Below are positions 52,908-62,615 of a stretch of DNA of 64,000 nucleotides, in pieces. The first letter of the stretch is position 1. Every line of letters starts with the position of its first letter. Made by a program: the position numbers and the translations under genes. The DNA is from CAVZQN01 sp963837395 (lineage in GTDB: Bacteria; Acidobacteriota; HRBIN11; JAKEFK01), in contig CAWINI010000004.1 in assembly GCA_963837395.1 (NCBI GenBank), forward strand, positions 186,001 through 250,000, in the 5' to 3' direction. The notes beneath the pieces are model-generated. The model was not told the origin of the DNA. It ran no database searches and saw nothing but the letters and a program-made list of their open reading frames with translations.

Positions 52908-53869
52908 CACCGAGCGTTACGTTGCGAAATACGAAAATCGTAATACCGATTCTTTTTATCCTGCTTCTGGGCTCGATGATTATTTCCCTGATGACTGGCG
53001 AAATCAAAGGATGGAATGAAATGGTAATCCTTCATATCCGCTTGCCGCGTGTACTTCTTGGACTCGTTGTAGGGATTGCTTTAGCAACAGCAGGCAGCGT
53101 CTATCAAGGACTGCTGCGCAATCCGCTTGCCGATCCATATATTTTGGGAACTTCCAGTGCAGGAACGTTCGGCGCACTGGTTGCTGCGATCTTGAATTAT
53201 CATTTCAATATTACCGTTTACATTTTCTCAATCGGTGCAGCATTCCTCAGCATGCTTCTGGTTTATCGTATTGCATCCGTGCAGGGACGAACTCCTGTTC
53301 AGACATTGATTCTTGCCGGTGTCATATCCAGTACGTTTTTTGGTGCTCTGGTTTTGTTGCTTTTTACTTTATTCAGACGCGAATCGTTTTCAATTTTGTT
53401 TTTTTTGTTGGGATCGCTTTCAGGCGCGGGATCAAATATATTGATTCTCATCTCCGCAGTTCTGGTTCTAATTGGTTTCAGCATTTCAATGTACCTGGCC
53501 CGCGATCTTGATGCAATGAGCTCCGGTGAGGAAGATGCGATACATCTTGGAATTCCAGTAGAACGGGTCAAACAACTTTTATTTTTTTCTTCGTCTCTGC
53601 TTGTTGGCGCAAGTGTTTCACTGGCAGGTTCGATCGGTTTTGTCGGATTGATTATCCCGCATGTACTCCGATTGATTGTGGGTCCGTCTCATAGAAAACT
53701 AATTCCGGCAAGCGCTATTGGCGGAGCATTCTTTTTGATCTTAATGGATGTTTTAGCACGTACCGTCTTTTCACCATTGGAAGTACCGGTGGGTGTATTT
53801 ACTTCATTGTGCGGCGCACCATTTTTTATTTATTTGTTGAAACGGAAACAAGAGGAGATGACGTTTTGA
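52898..53869 (+). CDS. btuC: BtuC/FecCD-family ABC transporter permease
   Basis: About 323 residues with about nine or ten membrane helices. FecCD family motifs: IRLPRVLLGLVVGIALATAG, YQGLLRNPLADPYILGTSSA, and GFVGLIIPHVLRLIVGPSHR near the C-terminus. The substrate (B12) is assigned from the operon and riboswitch. ATG 52898 overlaps the upstream gene by 10 nt; its TGA overlaps a TTG start of btuD. Confidence 0.94.
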   Translation: MELTPSVTLRNTKIVIPILFILLLGSMIISLMTGEIKGWNEMVILHIRLPRVLLGLVVGIALATAGSVYQGLLRNPLADPYILGTSSAGTFGALVAAILNYHFNITVYIFSIGAAFLSMLLVYRIASVQGRTPVQTLILAGVISSTFFGALVLLLFTLFRRESFSILFFLLGSLSGAGSNILILISAVLVLIGFSISMYLARDLDAMSSGEEDAIHLGIPVERVKQLLFFSSSLLVGASVSLAGSIGFVGLIIPHVLRLIVGPSHRKLIPASAIGGAFFLILMDVLARTVFSPLEVPVGVFTSLCGAPFFIYLLKRKQEEMTF

Positions 53870-54654
53870 CCTTTTCCATTCAAGCTTCAAATTTATCCGG
53901 CGGTTATCAGGGTTCATTTCAACTACACGATCTCACTTTCAACATTGAGCAAGGTGGATTTTGGGGAGTGATTGGTCCGAATGGATCCGGCAAATCAACA
54001 CTCTTGAAAGTGCTCAGTAAAGTGCTGCCGATGAAAAACGGTAAAATTACAATCAACGATCATCTGTTGCAGCAGCTTTCGTTACAAGAATTAGCGCGCA
54101 ATATGGCAGTTGTCGGCAGCGAAGCTCATTTCACATTTCCGTTTCGAGTTTTTGATGTAGTTTTAATGGGCCGAATTCCATTTCTTACAAGACTTGGAGC
54201 TTATGGATCGCGTGATCGAATGATCGCAGAAAATGCCTTAAAGCGAACTGAAGTTTGGGGATTTCGCGATCGCTTAATTCATCAACTTTCCAGCGGAGAG
54301 CGTCAGCGCGTTTTGCTGGCTCGCGCTTTAGCTCAAGAACCGAAAATATTACTTCTTGATGAGCCAACGGCGCATTTGGATCTGCATTATGAAATTGAGA
54401 TTTTTCGTATCCTGAAAAATTTGAATCTTCACGATAATCTAACCGTTCTTGCAGTATCACACAATCTCAATCTCATGGCAGAATTCTGCAACACCTTAAT
54501 TGTTCTTCGTGATGGAACATGCCGCGCATTGGGAGCGCCTTCCGAAATCCTCGCGCCGGAATTACTGAAAGATGTATTCAGAATTGATTGTCAGATTACG
54601 CGAAATCCATTTTCGCAAGCTCCCTCAATATTATTGAACACGCGTTATTCCTAG
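53866..54654 (+). CDS. btuD: BtuD/FepC-type ABC transporter ATPase
   Basis: About 262 residues. Walker A GPNGSGKST, signature LSSGERQRVLLARAL, Walker B ILLLDEPTAHLD and switch His in AVSHNLNLM. It follows btuC and drives B12 import. The TTG at 53866 overlaps the btuC stop (TTGA) with GGAG upstream; the longer frame to 53809 reads through btuC and is rejected. It overlaps convergent dienelactone hydrolase by 24 nt. Confidence 0.94.
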   Translation: MTFSIQASNLSGGYQGSFQLHDLTFNIEQGGFWGVIGPNGSGKSTLLKVLSKVLPMKNGKITINDHLLQQLSLQELARNMAVVGSEAHFTFPFRVFDVVLMGRIPFLTRLGAYGSRDRMIAENALKRTEVWGFRDRLIHQLSSGERQRVLLARALAQEPKILLLDEPTAHLDLHYEIEIFRILKNLNLHDNLTVLAVSHNLNLMAEFCNTLIVLRDGTCRALGAPSEILAPELLKDVFRIDCQITRNPFSQAPSILLNTRYS

Positions 54655-55443
54655 ACCGAAAACTTTCTTAAAGAAAGCCTTCATGTCTTCCCACGATTTT
54701 TTATCCGCTTCCGCATTGTAACCGATCGGAATATTGTTCGTTTTTCCTAACTCATCTGCACCGGGATTTGTGAAACCATGTTTCGCACCAGGATAAACAA
54801 TTACTTGCATATCAGCACCGGCATCTTTCATCTCTTTTTTGAATTTTTCAAGGACTTCAGCACTAACAAACTTATCATCGCCACCATGACAAACCAGAAT
54901 TTTTGCCTTGATATCTCCCGATTTTGCAGGTGTTTTCAGATCGAGTCCACCATGAAAGCTGACTACACCATTTAGATCTACACCTTGTCGCGCCATTTCC
55001 AAAACCACCGATCCACCAAAACAATATCCGATCGCACCAATCCTATTTGGATCTACAGTTGGGTGTTTTTTCAAAACATCCATGGCTGCCACGAAACGTT
55101 TTTTGGCATCATCCATATTTTTCATTACTTCTTCGGTAAACTTTCCTGCTTCAGCCGGATGCGTTGTAGTTTTTCCATTCCCATACATATCAATTGCCAT
55201 GCCGGTGTAACCAAGTTCTGCAAGCATGCGCGCACGATTTCTTACGTTTTCAGTTTGTCCCCACCATTCATGAACCACCAGAACGCCAGGACGTTTTCCT
55301 TTAATCGCATCGTTGTATGCGATGTAGCCTTTCATCGTAAGACCGTCCGATTGATATGTAACTTCTTCCGATTTTATTTCTGCAGATGAAACAGCTGCCA
55401 TTCCAAGAATCGCGATCAATAACACATGAATTATGTGATTCAT
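54631..55443 (-). CDS. Secreted dienelactone-hydrolase family protein
   Basis: About 270 residues with a signal peptide (MNHIIHVLLIAILGMAAVSS). The alpha/beta-hydrolase has the nucleophile Cys in IGYCFGGSVV, Asp in CHGGDDKFV and His in AKHGFTNPGA. The Cys nucleophile is diagnostic of the DLH family. The natural substrate is unknown. ATG 55443 has AGGAGG upstream. It converges with btuD (24-nt overlap). Confidence 0.93.
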   Translation of the reverse strand: MNHIIHVLLIAILGMAAVSSAEIKSEEVTYQSDGLTMKGYIAYNDAIKGKRPGVLVVHEWWGQTENVRNRARMLAELGYTGMAIDMYGNGKTTTHPAEAGKFTEEVMKNMDDAKKRFVAAMDVLKKHPTVDPNRIGAIGYCFGGSVVLEMARQGVDLNGVVSFHGGLDLKTPAKSGDIKAKILVCHGGDDKFVSAEVLEKFKKEMKDAGADMQVIVYPGAKHGFTNPGADELGKTNNIPIGYNAEADKKSWEDMKAFFKKVFGLGITRVQ

Positions 55444-55627
55444 AAAAACCTCCTGAACTACATCATGCACGGGAAAACTGCAAAATCAAGAACCGCTTGT
55501 ACACCCTTATTACACGAATAAATTGAATGATCAACACAGATAGGCAAAAACACCGACGACCTGTTCCTTGTTTCCCACTTGTCTCGGATGGGTCTCGGTG
55601 CTTATTCCATTTCAAAAACGTTGATAT

Positions 55628-55671
55628 GCGGATTAGAAGTCCGCGGCCCATAATGCAGGCTAGAAGCCTGC
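55628..55671. repeat. Two tandem 27-nt hairpin units
   Basis: Units start at 55628 (GCGGATT/AGTCCGC with a T-G wobble) and 55655 (GCAGGCT/AGCCTGC), exactly 27 nt apart, with AGA loops and linkers CGGCCCATAAT and CGCTCCATAT. They match the three-unit array at 2588. The rest of this 240-nt gap (55444-55683) shows no gene; a possible ACCGA..TCGGT stem is near 55,553-55,600. Confidence 0.85.
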
Positions 55672-55683
55672 GCTCCATATTAA

Positions 55684-56961
55684 CTATATGAAAAAGAGGA
55701 CTGTAACGGCGCCGCCAATTAGTATTACCAGCGTAGCAATTCCAATTAAGTATCGAATCCGTCCTTGACCAAAAAAGAATACGAGACCGCACTTCACTAA
55801 CGTATTTGATACAGCTGCAATCGTAATTGAAGTTACTGCAATTTTTGCATCGCCTCCACTTTTTGCATAATCGGCCATCGATAATGTAATTGCATCCACA
55901 TCAGTCAGACCTGCAAGTGCGGCCACAACATAAAATCCTTGCGATGGAAAATTCAGTTGAACATATTTCACAACAAGCAAAACAATTCCAAATAACAATG
56001 CAAATTTAAGCGCGGAAATCAAACTGAATGGATTTTTTAGCGGAACATTCTGAGTTCCTTCTTTGCCAGATTGCCCCGATGACCAGCGATAGTAAAGAAA
56101 TGAGCAGGCACCAGCGAGTACTGCCATGGTTATCATAGGAACCACGAGCGAAGGAAGTAATTTAATATTCACAATCACAACTGCAATCAAAATGCGAATG
56201 AACATCACAGTCCATGCAATCAAAAGGCCTGCCGCCAAAATGTTCATTAATCGAGAGCTTTCTTTTACTTCGCGACTTTGTTTTGAAAATGACAGAGTAA
56301 CTGCTGTTGAAGAAACAAGCCCTCCGAAAAATCCAGTTAAAGATGTTCCTATCTTTGTACCCAATAGCCTCGTTGCAACATAACCAACCAACGATAATCC
56401 GGAAATCAGAATCACCAACAACCACATCTTGTAAGGATTGATGGCTTGCCAGGGATCGATTGTTTTATTTGGCAGGACAGGCAAAACGATGAAAGTTGCG
56501 AACAACAATGTTACGCCGGCATAGATATCATCTTCATAGATTTTCCCCACGAAACTATGAAGCGGTTGTTTATATGCAAGCACCGCGGCCGTTGCAATTC
56601 CCAGCGCCACTGCAATCTCTTTGTATCCAAATAGTGTTGTGCCGCCTAACAGGAAAACGATAATGCCGGCAGTTTCACTGGTAAGTCCCAGTGCGGAAGT
56701 TTTGGGACTCCGATTTTCCAGAATGTAGGCAACAAGGATAAAAGATGAAACGCTGAGACCTGCTGCAACAAAAATCCAAACTGTTTTTAATTGAATTGAA
56801 AGCCACGCGGATAATGCCCCTGCGAGGGCAATCAAAATAAAAGTTCGAATTCCACCAAATGCAACACTTGGATCTTCTTCCGCTTTCTTCCTCTCGCGTT
56901 CAATGCCGACAAGTGCGCCGATGAAAAGTGCGACTGCGAAGTTAATTGTTAGGTCAAGCAT
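55684..56961 (-). CDS. MgtC/SapB plus DUF4010 membrane protein
   Basis: 425 residues with 11-13 membrane helices. The N-terminal MgtC/SapB-type domain (about 1-140) has INFAVALFIGALVGIERER, FGGIRTFILIALAGALSAWL; the DUF4010 region follows (GFFGGLVSSTAVTLSFSKQS, AALAGLTDVDAITLSMADYA). MgtC family proteins affect magnesium/phosphate homeostasis; the combined form is of unknown function. No operon partner is evident. Confidence 0.9.
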   Translation of the reverse strand: MLDLTINFAVALFIGALVGIERERKKAEEDPSVAFGGIRTFILIALAGALSAWLSIQLKTVWIFVAAGLSVSSFILVAYILENRSPKTSALGLTSETAGIIVFLLGGTTLFGYKEIAVALGIATAAVLAYKQPLHSFVGKIYEDDIYAGVTLLFATFIVLPVLPNKTIDPWQAINPYKMWLLVILISGLSLVGYVATRLLGTKIGTSLTGFFGGLVSSTAVTLSFSKQSREVKESSRLMNILAAGLLIAWTVMFIRILIAVVIVNIKLLPSLVVPMITMAVLAGACSFLYYRWSSGQSGKEGTQNVPLKNPFSLISALKFALLFGIVLLVVKYVQLNFPSQGFYVVAALAGLTDVDAITLSMADYAKSGGDAKIAVTSITIAAVSNTLVKCGLVFFFGQGRIRYLIGIATLVILIGGAVTVLFFI

Positions 56962-56968
56962 TATTTTC

Positions 56969-56985
56969 TGCAGGCAAGATGCCCG
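56969..56985. repeat. Single 27-nt-family hairpin
   Basis: GCAGGCA - AGA - TGCCCGC pairs with one A-C mismatch and is followed by GCTCCTTAT, matching the linker of the 2588 and 55628 arrays. It lies in the 33-nt gap between the DUF4010 and M14 genes. Confidence 0.7.
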
Positions 56986-56994
56986 CGCTCCTTA

Positions 56995-59781
56995 TTATTT
57001 GCCTTTAACAATATGCTGGTAATTTAAGATTCCATTCCACAGCAATCGGAAATCGGAATAATTCATGTCACGATGCATCGGGTTGAAGTTATAAACGATC
57101 ACATGACCTTTGCCTTCCGGCACATCCAGAATTGCTGGACGTCCTTGCATAAAATCAACTTTCTTTCCGCCGCCGCTCACTATCAATGGTTCCGTTGTAC
57201 CAGAATCCGGAGAATCCCAATCACGAGTTCCCCATTGCAAAACTACATGGCTGAAATCAAATGGGCCATCCAGACACGATGTGCAATACGATGCGGTCAA
57301 CCACTTCTTTGGTGGATCATAAATTCCATAGTTGGATCTGAACACTGAAGTCACTTTTGGATAACCATAAGCAATCGGATGATCAGGCTGGGTAAATTTT
57401 GCACGCACTTCGATCCCGGGTGTTGAAACATCATCACGATTCACACGCTTTACATTGCGAACCAATCCTGATTCTAGCGCAAGTTGAGAACCGCGTCCCA
57501 ATGTCATGAACAATCCGCCTGATTCCACAAACTCCTGAAGATTCGCAAGTCCTTTCCAGCCAATTCCGCCAGTGATGTCATCCGATTCTGCTGGTAAACC
57601 ATGACTTGGAGTTGTATCAGTCTTTTTAAAAGGCATCGGGCCGTGTGTGTTTTGGATTCCAAGAATTTGCTCTTGCACTCCAAGCAAAACATTTCCGTAA
57701 ACAATCACATCCACTTTTTGATTCAAATTGCCAGCTTTGATTTCTTCATCACGCAAATATGTATATGGAACTTTTTCTTGATCCAACGTAAATCGTATCC
57801 AGCCGATCATATCTGTATCAGCCCATGGCACCCAGATTCCAATTCGCGCCGGAGATGCTTCATGATGCGGAACATCAGGGACTGCAGCAGCACCTTTAAA
57901 ATCCAATCCAAGTTCTTCCGCAACTGCTTCGATCGATTGACCTGAACCATTTTGATCAGAAATGATCCAGGAACCGGCAGGATAATCAACACCATCCGCC
58001 TTAAAAGATTTTTCTGCGATGTTAACTTTGAAATTCGATAATCGATATCGCGCTGCTAACAATGATTCCTGACCATGATCCGCAAGCAAAAATACAGATC
58101 CTGATCCAGAAACTTTTCCTGGTGTATGAACGTTTTCAGTCAGTAACTGAACTGGAACATCCATGATTGCGCGATCATCGATCCTGAATGTATCTAATCC
58201 ATAATTCACAGGAAACGCCCAGGAGACATCATCGTATGGTTGATACTGCGCATTTTCCGGAAATTCCTGCGGCAGCAATAAGTCCACGGCATAATTCCGA
58301 TATGGCTGATCGAGTTTAATTACGTATGAACCGGCTTTATACTTTCCTTCCTTTACCTGGAAATCATTCTTAGCAACACTGATTTCAATTTCTTGCTTGC
58401 GCAGACGATTAATCATGTGATCAACGCGATGCGGATCATTTTGATTTGCCGGAATTACAAACGCATACGGATTTCCCTTTACACCTTTTTGCCAGGAGTT
58501 GTAACTTTTCTTATAAAAACTTCTAAGCATGGTTTCAGGTTGCCGCGCACAATAATCAAGAATGGAAAGAACTCCTGTCTCTGCGTAATTAACGCCATTG
58601 CGATGCGACCACTTGAATTCACGTTCAGGCGGCGGTGAAGGACGATACCATTCCACTGTAAGATCGCTTGAATCCAGTTTTCGAGTCACAGTTTCAGCGG
58701 TAGTATTTCCAAAAGTTTCATAACCACGGCCAATCCCATTGTGATTCATAGCGATCGACTCAGTAAAAGGCTGCCCATAACCTTCGCCAAAATCCCAGGT
58801 CCAAACTCCAGGCATTCCTTGTTCTTGCATCCTGCTCATCTCATGAAAACTCATTTCCAAAAATTCACTGATCATAATCGGATCAAGACCGGGATTATAC
58901 GGACCAGTTCCATTCCAGGTTTGAAGTAATGGAATAGCTTCATGAAGATCATGAATTACAACTGGATGATATTCGAAATACATTTTTGCAACTGCTTGCG
59001 TGGAAGACAAATCCAATTGATGCGCATCTCTGTTTGCATCCACATAAACATACTTACCCCAATACGGCGGAGATTGTCTTGGCAAATTATCGTAATCAGT
59101 TTTGCCTTTCAGGTAACGATAAAACCAATCAACCATTTTTTCGCGGCCATCTACATTGGCCACCGGATTAATCAACACCACAAGATTTTCGCGGATCCTT
59201 CGGATCATCGGATCATTTGAAACTGCAAGACGGTATGCTAACTCCAGAGACATATCAGGACTCAGATCTTCATCAGCATGAATTGCGCAGTTGATGTAAT
59301 AAAAGGGCTTTATGTTGGGGACGATTTGTTCTACTTGTTCGGGTGAAGTCTTTCGTGGATCTGCAAGTTTCGCAGATCCTTCTTTATATGCATTTAAGTT
59401 CGCAATTCCCTTTTCATCTGAAATGGCAACAAGTAAAATCTCGCGTCCTTCTTCTGTATGACCGATGACTTCCGTAGCTACACGATCGGAAGCCTTATCT
59501 AACTCTCGCATGTAAGCATGAATCTTTTGCGCGCTTACCAATTCGCCGGCAGCACCGGCGATGTGACCCAGGTAGTCGGATGGCGATGGAACGGTCTTCG
59601 ATTCAGGCACATAGGAAACCCAGGAACTAATGTATTTCGGATCAGTAGTATCGCGTGCGATTGCTTCTGATGATCCAGGCTCAGGAACATCCGGAGGATA
59701 TTGTTCTTCGACCCATGCTGAAAATGAAATAAGGAAGCAAAATGTTGCGAACAAAATAGTTTTGCGAATGAGTGGTGTCAT
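56995..59781 (-). CDS. Secreted M14-family zinc carboxypeptidase-like protein
   Basis: 928 residues. A signal peptide (MTPLIRKTILFATFCFLISF) is followed by an M14 domain (about 65-430): VIGHTEEGREILLVAIS, CAIHADEDLSPDM (His and Glu zinc ligands), NPVANVDGRE, VYVDANRDAHQ and VVIHDLHEA (third ligand). A large C-terminal beta-rich part follows (from about 500), with a ThuA/GATase-like look in its last third. Probably digests peptides outside the cell. ATG 59781 fits the signal peptide. Confidence 0.88.
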   Translation of the reverse strand: MTPLIRKTILFATFCFLISFSAWVEEQYPPDVPEPGSSEAIARDTTDPKYISSWVSYVPESKTVPSPSDYLGHIAGAAGELVSAQKIHAYMRELDKASDRVATEVIGHTEEGREILLVAISDEKGIANLNAYKEGSAKLADPRKTSPEQVEQIVPNIKPFYYINCAIHADEDLSPDMSLELAYRLAVSNDPMIRRIRENLVVLINPVANVDGREKMVDWFYRYLKGKTDYDNLPRQSPPYWGKYVYVDANRDAHQLDLSSTQAVAKMYFEYHPVVIHDLHEAIPLLQTWNGTGPYNPGLDPIMISEFLEMSFHEMSRMQEQGMPGVWTWDFGEGYGQPFTESIAMNHNGIGRGYETFGNTTAETVTRKLDSSDLTVEWYRPSPPPEREFKWSHRNGVNYAETGVLSILDYCARQPETMLRSFYKKSYNSWQKGVKGNPYAFVIPANQNDPHRVDHMINRLRKQEIEISVAKNDFQVKEGKYKAGSYVIKLDQPYRNYAVDLLLPQEFPENAQYQPYDDVSWAFPVNYGLDTFRIDDRAIMDVPVQLLTENVHTPGKVSGSGSVFLLADHGQESLLAARYRLSNFKVNIAEKSFKADGVDYPAGSWIISDQNGSGQSIEAVAEELGLDFKGAAAVPDVPHHEASPARIGIWVPWADTDMIGWIRFTLDQEKVPYTYLRDEEIKAGNLNQKVDVIVYGNVLLGVQEQILGIQNTHGPMPFKKTDTTPSHGLPAESDDITGGIGWKGLANLQEFVESGGLFMTLGRGSQLALESGLVRNVKRVNRDDVSTPGIEVRAKFTQPDHPIAYGYPKVTSVFRSNYGIYDPPKKWLTASYCTSCLDGPFDFSHVVLQWGTRDWDSPDSGTTEPLIVSGGGKKVDFMQGRPAILDVPEGKGHVIVYNFNPMHRDMNYSDFRLLWNGILNYQHIVKGK

Positions 59782-59837
59782 GGAAGTTTCTCCTGGTTGA
59801 ATGGAGTTGGAGCCGTCGCAATTCTAGCACGGAAAAG

Positions 59838-59889
59838 ATTAACCACGGAGACGCGGAGTGACGGAGATTTCTCTGTGACTCAGCGGTTA
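59838..59889. repeat. ACCAC-type dispersed repeat with terminal TTAACC/GGTTAA
   Basis: TTAACCACGGAGACGCGGAG is followed by GTGACGGAG and, in reverse, CTCTGTGACTCAGCGGTTAA. The ends TTAACC and GGTTAA are complementary. The minus-strand TAA of the phosphoesterase gene lies in the right end. This is the clearest two-ended copy of a sequence found at many gene borders here. Confidence 0.75.
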
Positions 59890-62332
59890 ATCTTCTTCAT
59901 CTTCTTCAACTGGTTGAATGAATGCTGAGCGAACTGGTGGAGGCATCGGTGAGTTTACACCTTTAACCGATTTCCATAAAATTTCATTCATCTGTTGCAT
60001 TGGAATTCGATCCACTTCTTCGAAATTCATCGCCATAGATTCCTTTGCTCCATAAGCATCTGCTCTATTTTTCTCTTCCAATGAAATGCGTGCCGGCTTC
60101 AAATTGTATGGCTTCATATCAGGTTCTGATTGAAATGCTGCATACGCAGGAGTTGCAGCAGCATCAAATTGTGTCATCGGTTCAATGCCAAGGATCAATT
60201 CCATCGTTCGCAAAAATCCAGAAGTTGTATACATCGTGCTATCAACAGATCCCTTGCGCACATACGGACTGATAATCAAACCAACTGAACGATGTGCATC
60301 TACATGATCTGGGCCATCCTGCGCATCATCTTCCAAAACAAAAATTGCTGATTCTTTCCAAAAACGGCTCTTGGAAATCACTTCCACCATGCGGCCAAGT
60401 GCATTATCATTTTCCGCCACCATCGCGCGTGGAGTTGGATAACCAGGCGATGCGCCGGCAGTGTGGTCGCTGGGAAGTTGAATAATTGATAGTTGCGGCA
60501 ATCCACCGTCCTTTTCAAACTTGCGGAATTCTTTAAGCCAAACATCAATCCGTTTATTATCAGACATCCGCAAATCCCACGGTGGATATTCCGGATTGAG
60601 GATTCCTTTTAGACTTTCAATAAACGGAACAACCTGTCCTAGCCCGGAATCTTCATCAACAACATCACCTCTATGCCCCCAGATTCCATAATTGCGAACA
60701 GAAACACCTGCCCGTTTTGCAGCATCCCAAAGATAGCCGCGGGGTGGAGCTGCGATATTTCCATATTGAGAACGCTGCGGACACTCTACCTTCAGTCAAA
60801 TAATCTGCGCCACGTTCTGCATAATTCATCGGCCACGTTTTTTCGATGAAATCATTTGCATACGCTCCCATCGAAAATGCATGACCATCCGCACTCACTT
60901 CGGCATCAACATAAAAATTGTCTAGCAAAACAAACTCTCGCGCGATGGCATGAGCATTCGGTGTAATGTCTTCACCAAACAAACAAATGTTCGGATCGCC
61001 ATTCCCTTTTTCCATATCTCCGAAGACCTGATCGTAAGTTCGATTTTCGCGAAGCACATAAAAAATGTATTTGATCGGAGATGAACCTCCTACCTTTGAT
61101 GGTATCGGAGAATTTTGCGGAGCATGGGCCGGCGTTAATCGGATCGCATCAGAATACGGCGTTAACTCATAAACCGTTTTAGTGTAGGAAGCTAACTGTT
61201 CCTCATTTGGAACATCAAGCATCGAAAGCGTACCAAGCAACATTTGTCCGATGTAGTTTGGCTCATCAGGTCCGCGCGGATTTGCAGTTGATGTTAAACC
61301 TTTGCCGCTCAGGATCAAAATCTTGTTGCCGTCGCGCGTAAATCTTGCAGCAGTGGGATACCATCCTGAAGGAATAAACCCACGAACTTTACTTTTACCT
61401 GGCTCCGAAATATCAACAACCGCAACCGCGTTGTTATCAGAGTTCGTTACAAGCAATGTGGAACCATCCGGCGAAATCCCCAGTCCGGATGGTGTCGCAC
61501 CTTCTGGTGCATGCGGATACAATGCTACCGAGATTTGTTCTTGCGCACTTCCGCTTGTTAGATCCAAAGCCCAAACACTATTTGTATTTCCACATGCAAC
61601 AAATAACCGATTCCCATCTTTTGAAAATTGCATCGCGTTTGGATGTTCACCGACGTCCAGAGTTCGCGTGATCTTTAAACTTTCAGAATCGATTTCCAAA
61701 ACTTTTGCTCCACCCCAAAGTGAAACAAAGATCTTTTTGCCATCAGAAGTTATTATCGCGGTATAAGGCTCAGCATCTAACGTGATTGTTCGAAGTGTTG
61801 AACCGGAAGCTGTATCTATTTCATGAAGAGTGTTGCCAAGAATTTGCACCGCATACAAACGCTTGCCATCTGGACTTAACGTGATTCCGCCAACAAACGA
61901 TTTGGCGTTGGGCTTATCAAGTTTGATTAAACTTTTTTCGGTCAGCTTTCCATTTTTGAAATCGAAAGTTTGAATTTCTGCATTGCCGCCGGTGGATGAA
62001 TAAACTGTTGATCCATCGGCGCTCATTGCAAGTCCGAGCCATGCATTTTTTACATGCACGCGACCCATCACCCGAAAGTTTTTTAAATCAATGACACTTA
62101 AAATTGGCGGCGAATATCCATTGTTAGTGACAATTGCATATTCTCCATCAGCCGATTGCAGCATCTCTAAAGGCAAATCATCGAGCGGAATGTGTTTTCC
62201 AGCAGGTTGAATTTTCCAACCATTTGGTAGAAGAATTACCCCTTTTCCAAGGGAACCTGGAAGACCAGAATCTGGTGCGTATACCGACGTGGTCAATGCC
62301 AGAAAGAAGATAAGCAAAGGTGCAATTCGCAT
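59887..62332 (-). CDS. Secreted YVTN-type beta-propeller / phosphoesterase protein, frameshifted
   Basis: About 814 residues after repair. A signal peptide (MRIAPLLIFFLALTTSVYA) precedes a seven-bladed propeller (about 40-350; GGITLSPDGKRLYAV, SGLGISPDGSTLLVTNSDNN) and a PF04185-type phosphoesterase domain (about 410-790): YIFYVLRENRTYDQVFGD, DNFYVDAEVSADGHAFSMGA, VFVLEDDAQDGPDHVDAH. The frame changes near 60,785-60,792 (coding GAAGGTAGAGTGTCC); one extra base removed restores TEGECPQRSQYGNI. A metal-dependent phosphatase/phospholipase-C-like role is likely. Confidence 0.88.
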
Positions 62333-62414
62333 AGTCTGAGCGAATTTTACACAGGTTCTGGCTGTTAAGGAAGTGAATTTGCTGCATTTAACATTTGAGA
62401 TTTAAAATAGACAC

Positions 62415-62615
62415 ATGAAGACTTCTCGTAACACTAAGAACGATGAACAACTAAAAGAGAGAATAGAGTTCGGAATTGATATTACTCTTCTTGAAGAAAA
62501 TCTTCGCTTGACTCCTACAGAACGTTTGGAGCAGCTCGTGCGAATGGTTGAATTTTCAGAAGAACTGAAACTAGCAAAAGCCCGCAAGAACAATCAACAT
62601 CATCTGAATGTTTGA
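62415..62615 (+). CDS. Small helical partner of the nucleotidyltransferase (antitoxin-like)
   Basis: 66 residues, charged and helical: IDITLLEENLRLTPTERLEQ, then LVRMVEFSEELKLAKARKNN. It overlaps the nucleotidyltransferase gene by 8 nt. I do not recognise a named family for it, though pairs of a short RLTPxERLE-type protein and an NTase look like toxin-antitoxin modules. A DNA-binding domain is not visible. Confidence 0.65.
   Translation: MKTSRNTKNDEQLKERIEFGIDITLLEENLRLTPTERLEQLVRMVEFSEELKLAKARKNNQHHLNV

Noticed and set aside
13255..60800. Programmed +1 frameshifting
   Set aside because: The six sites share no heptamer, no stop or rare codon at a fixed position and no common downstream structure; kept only as a pattern to check.
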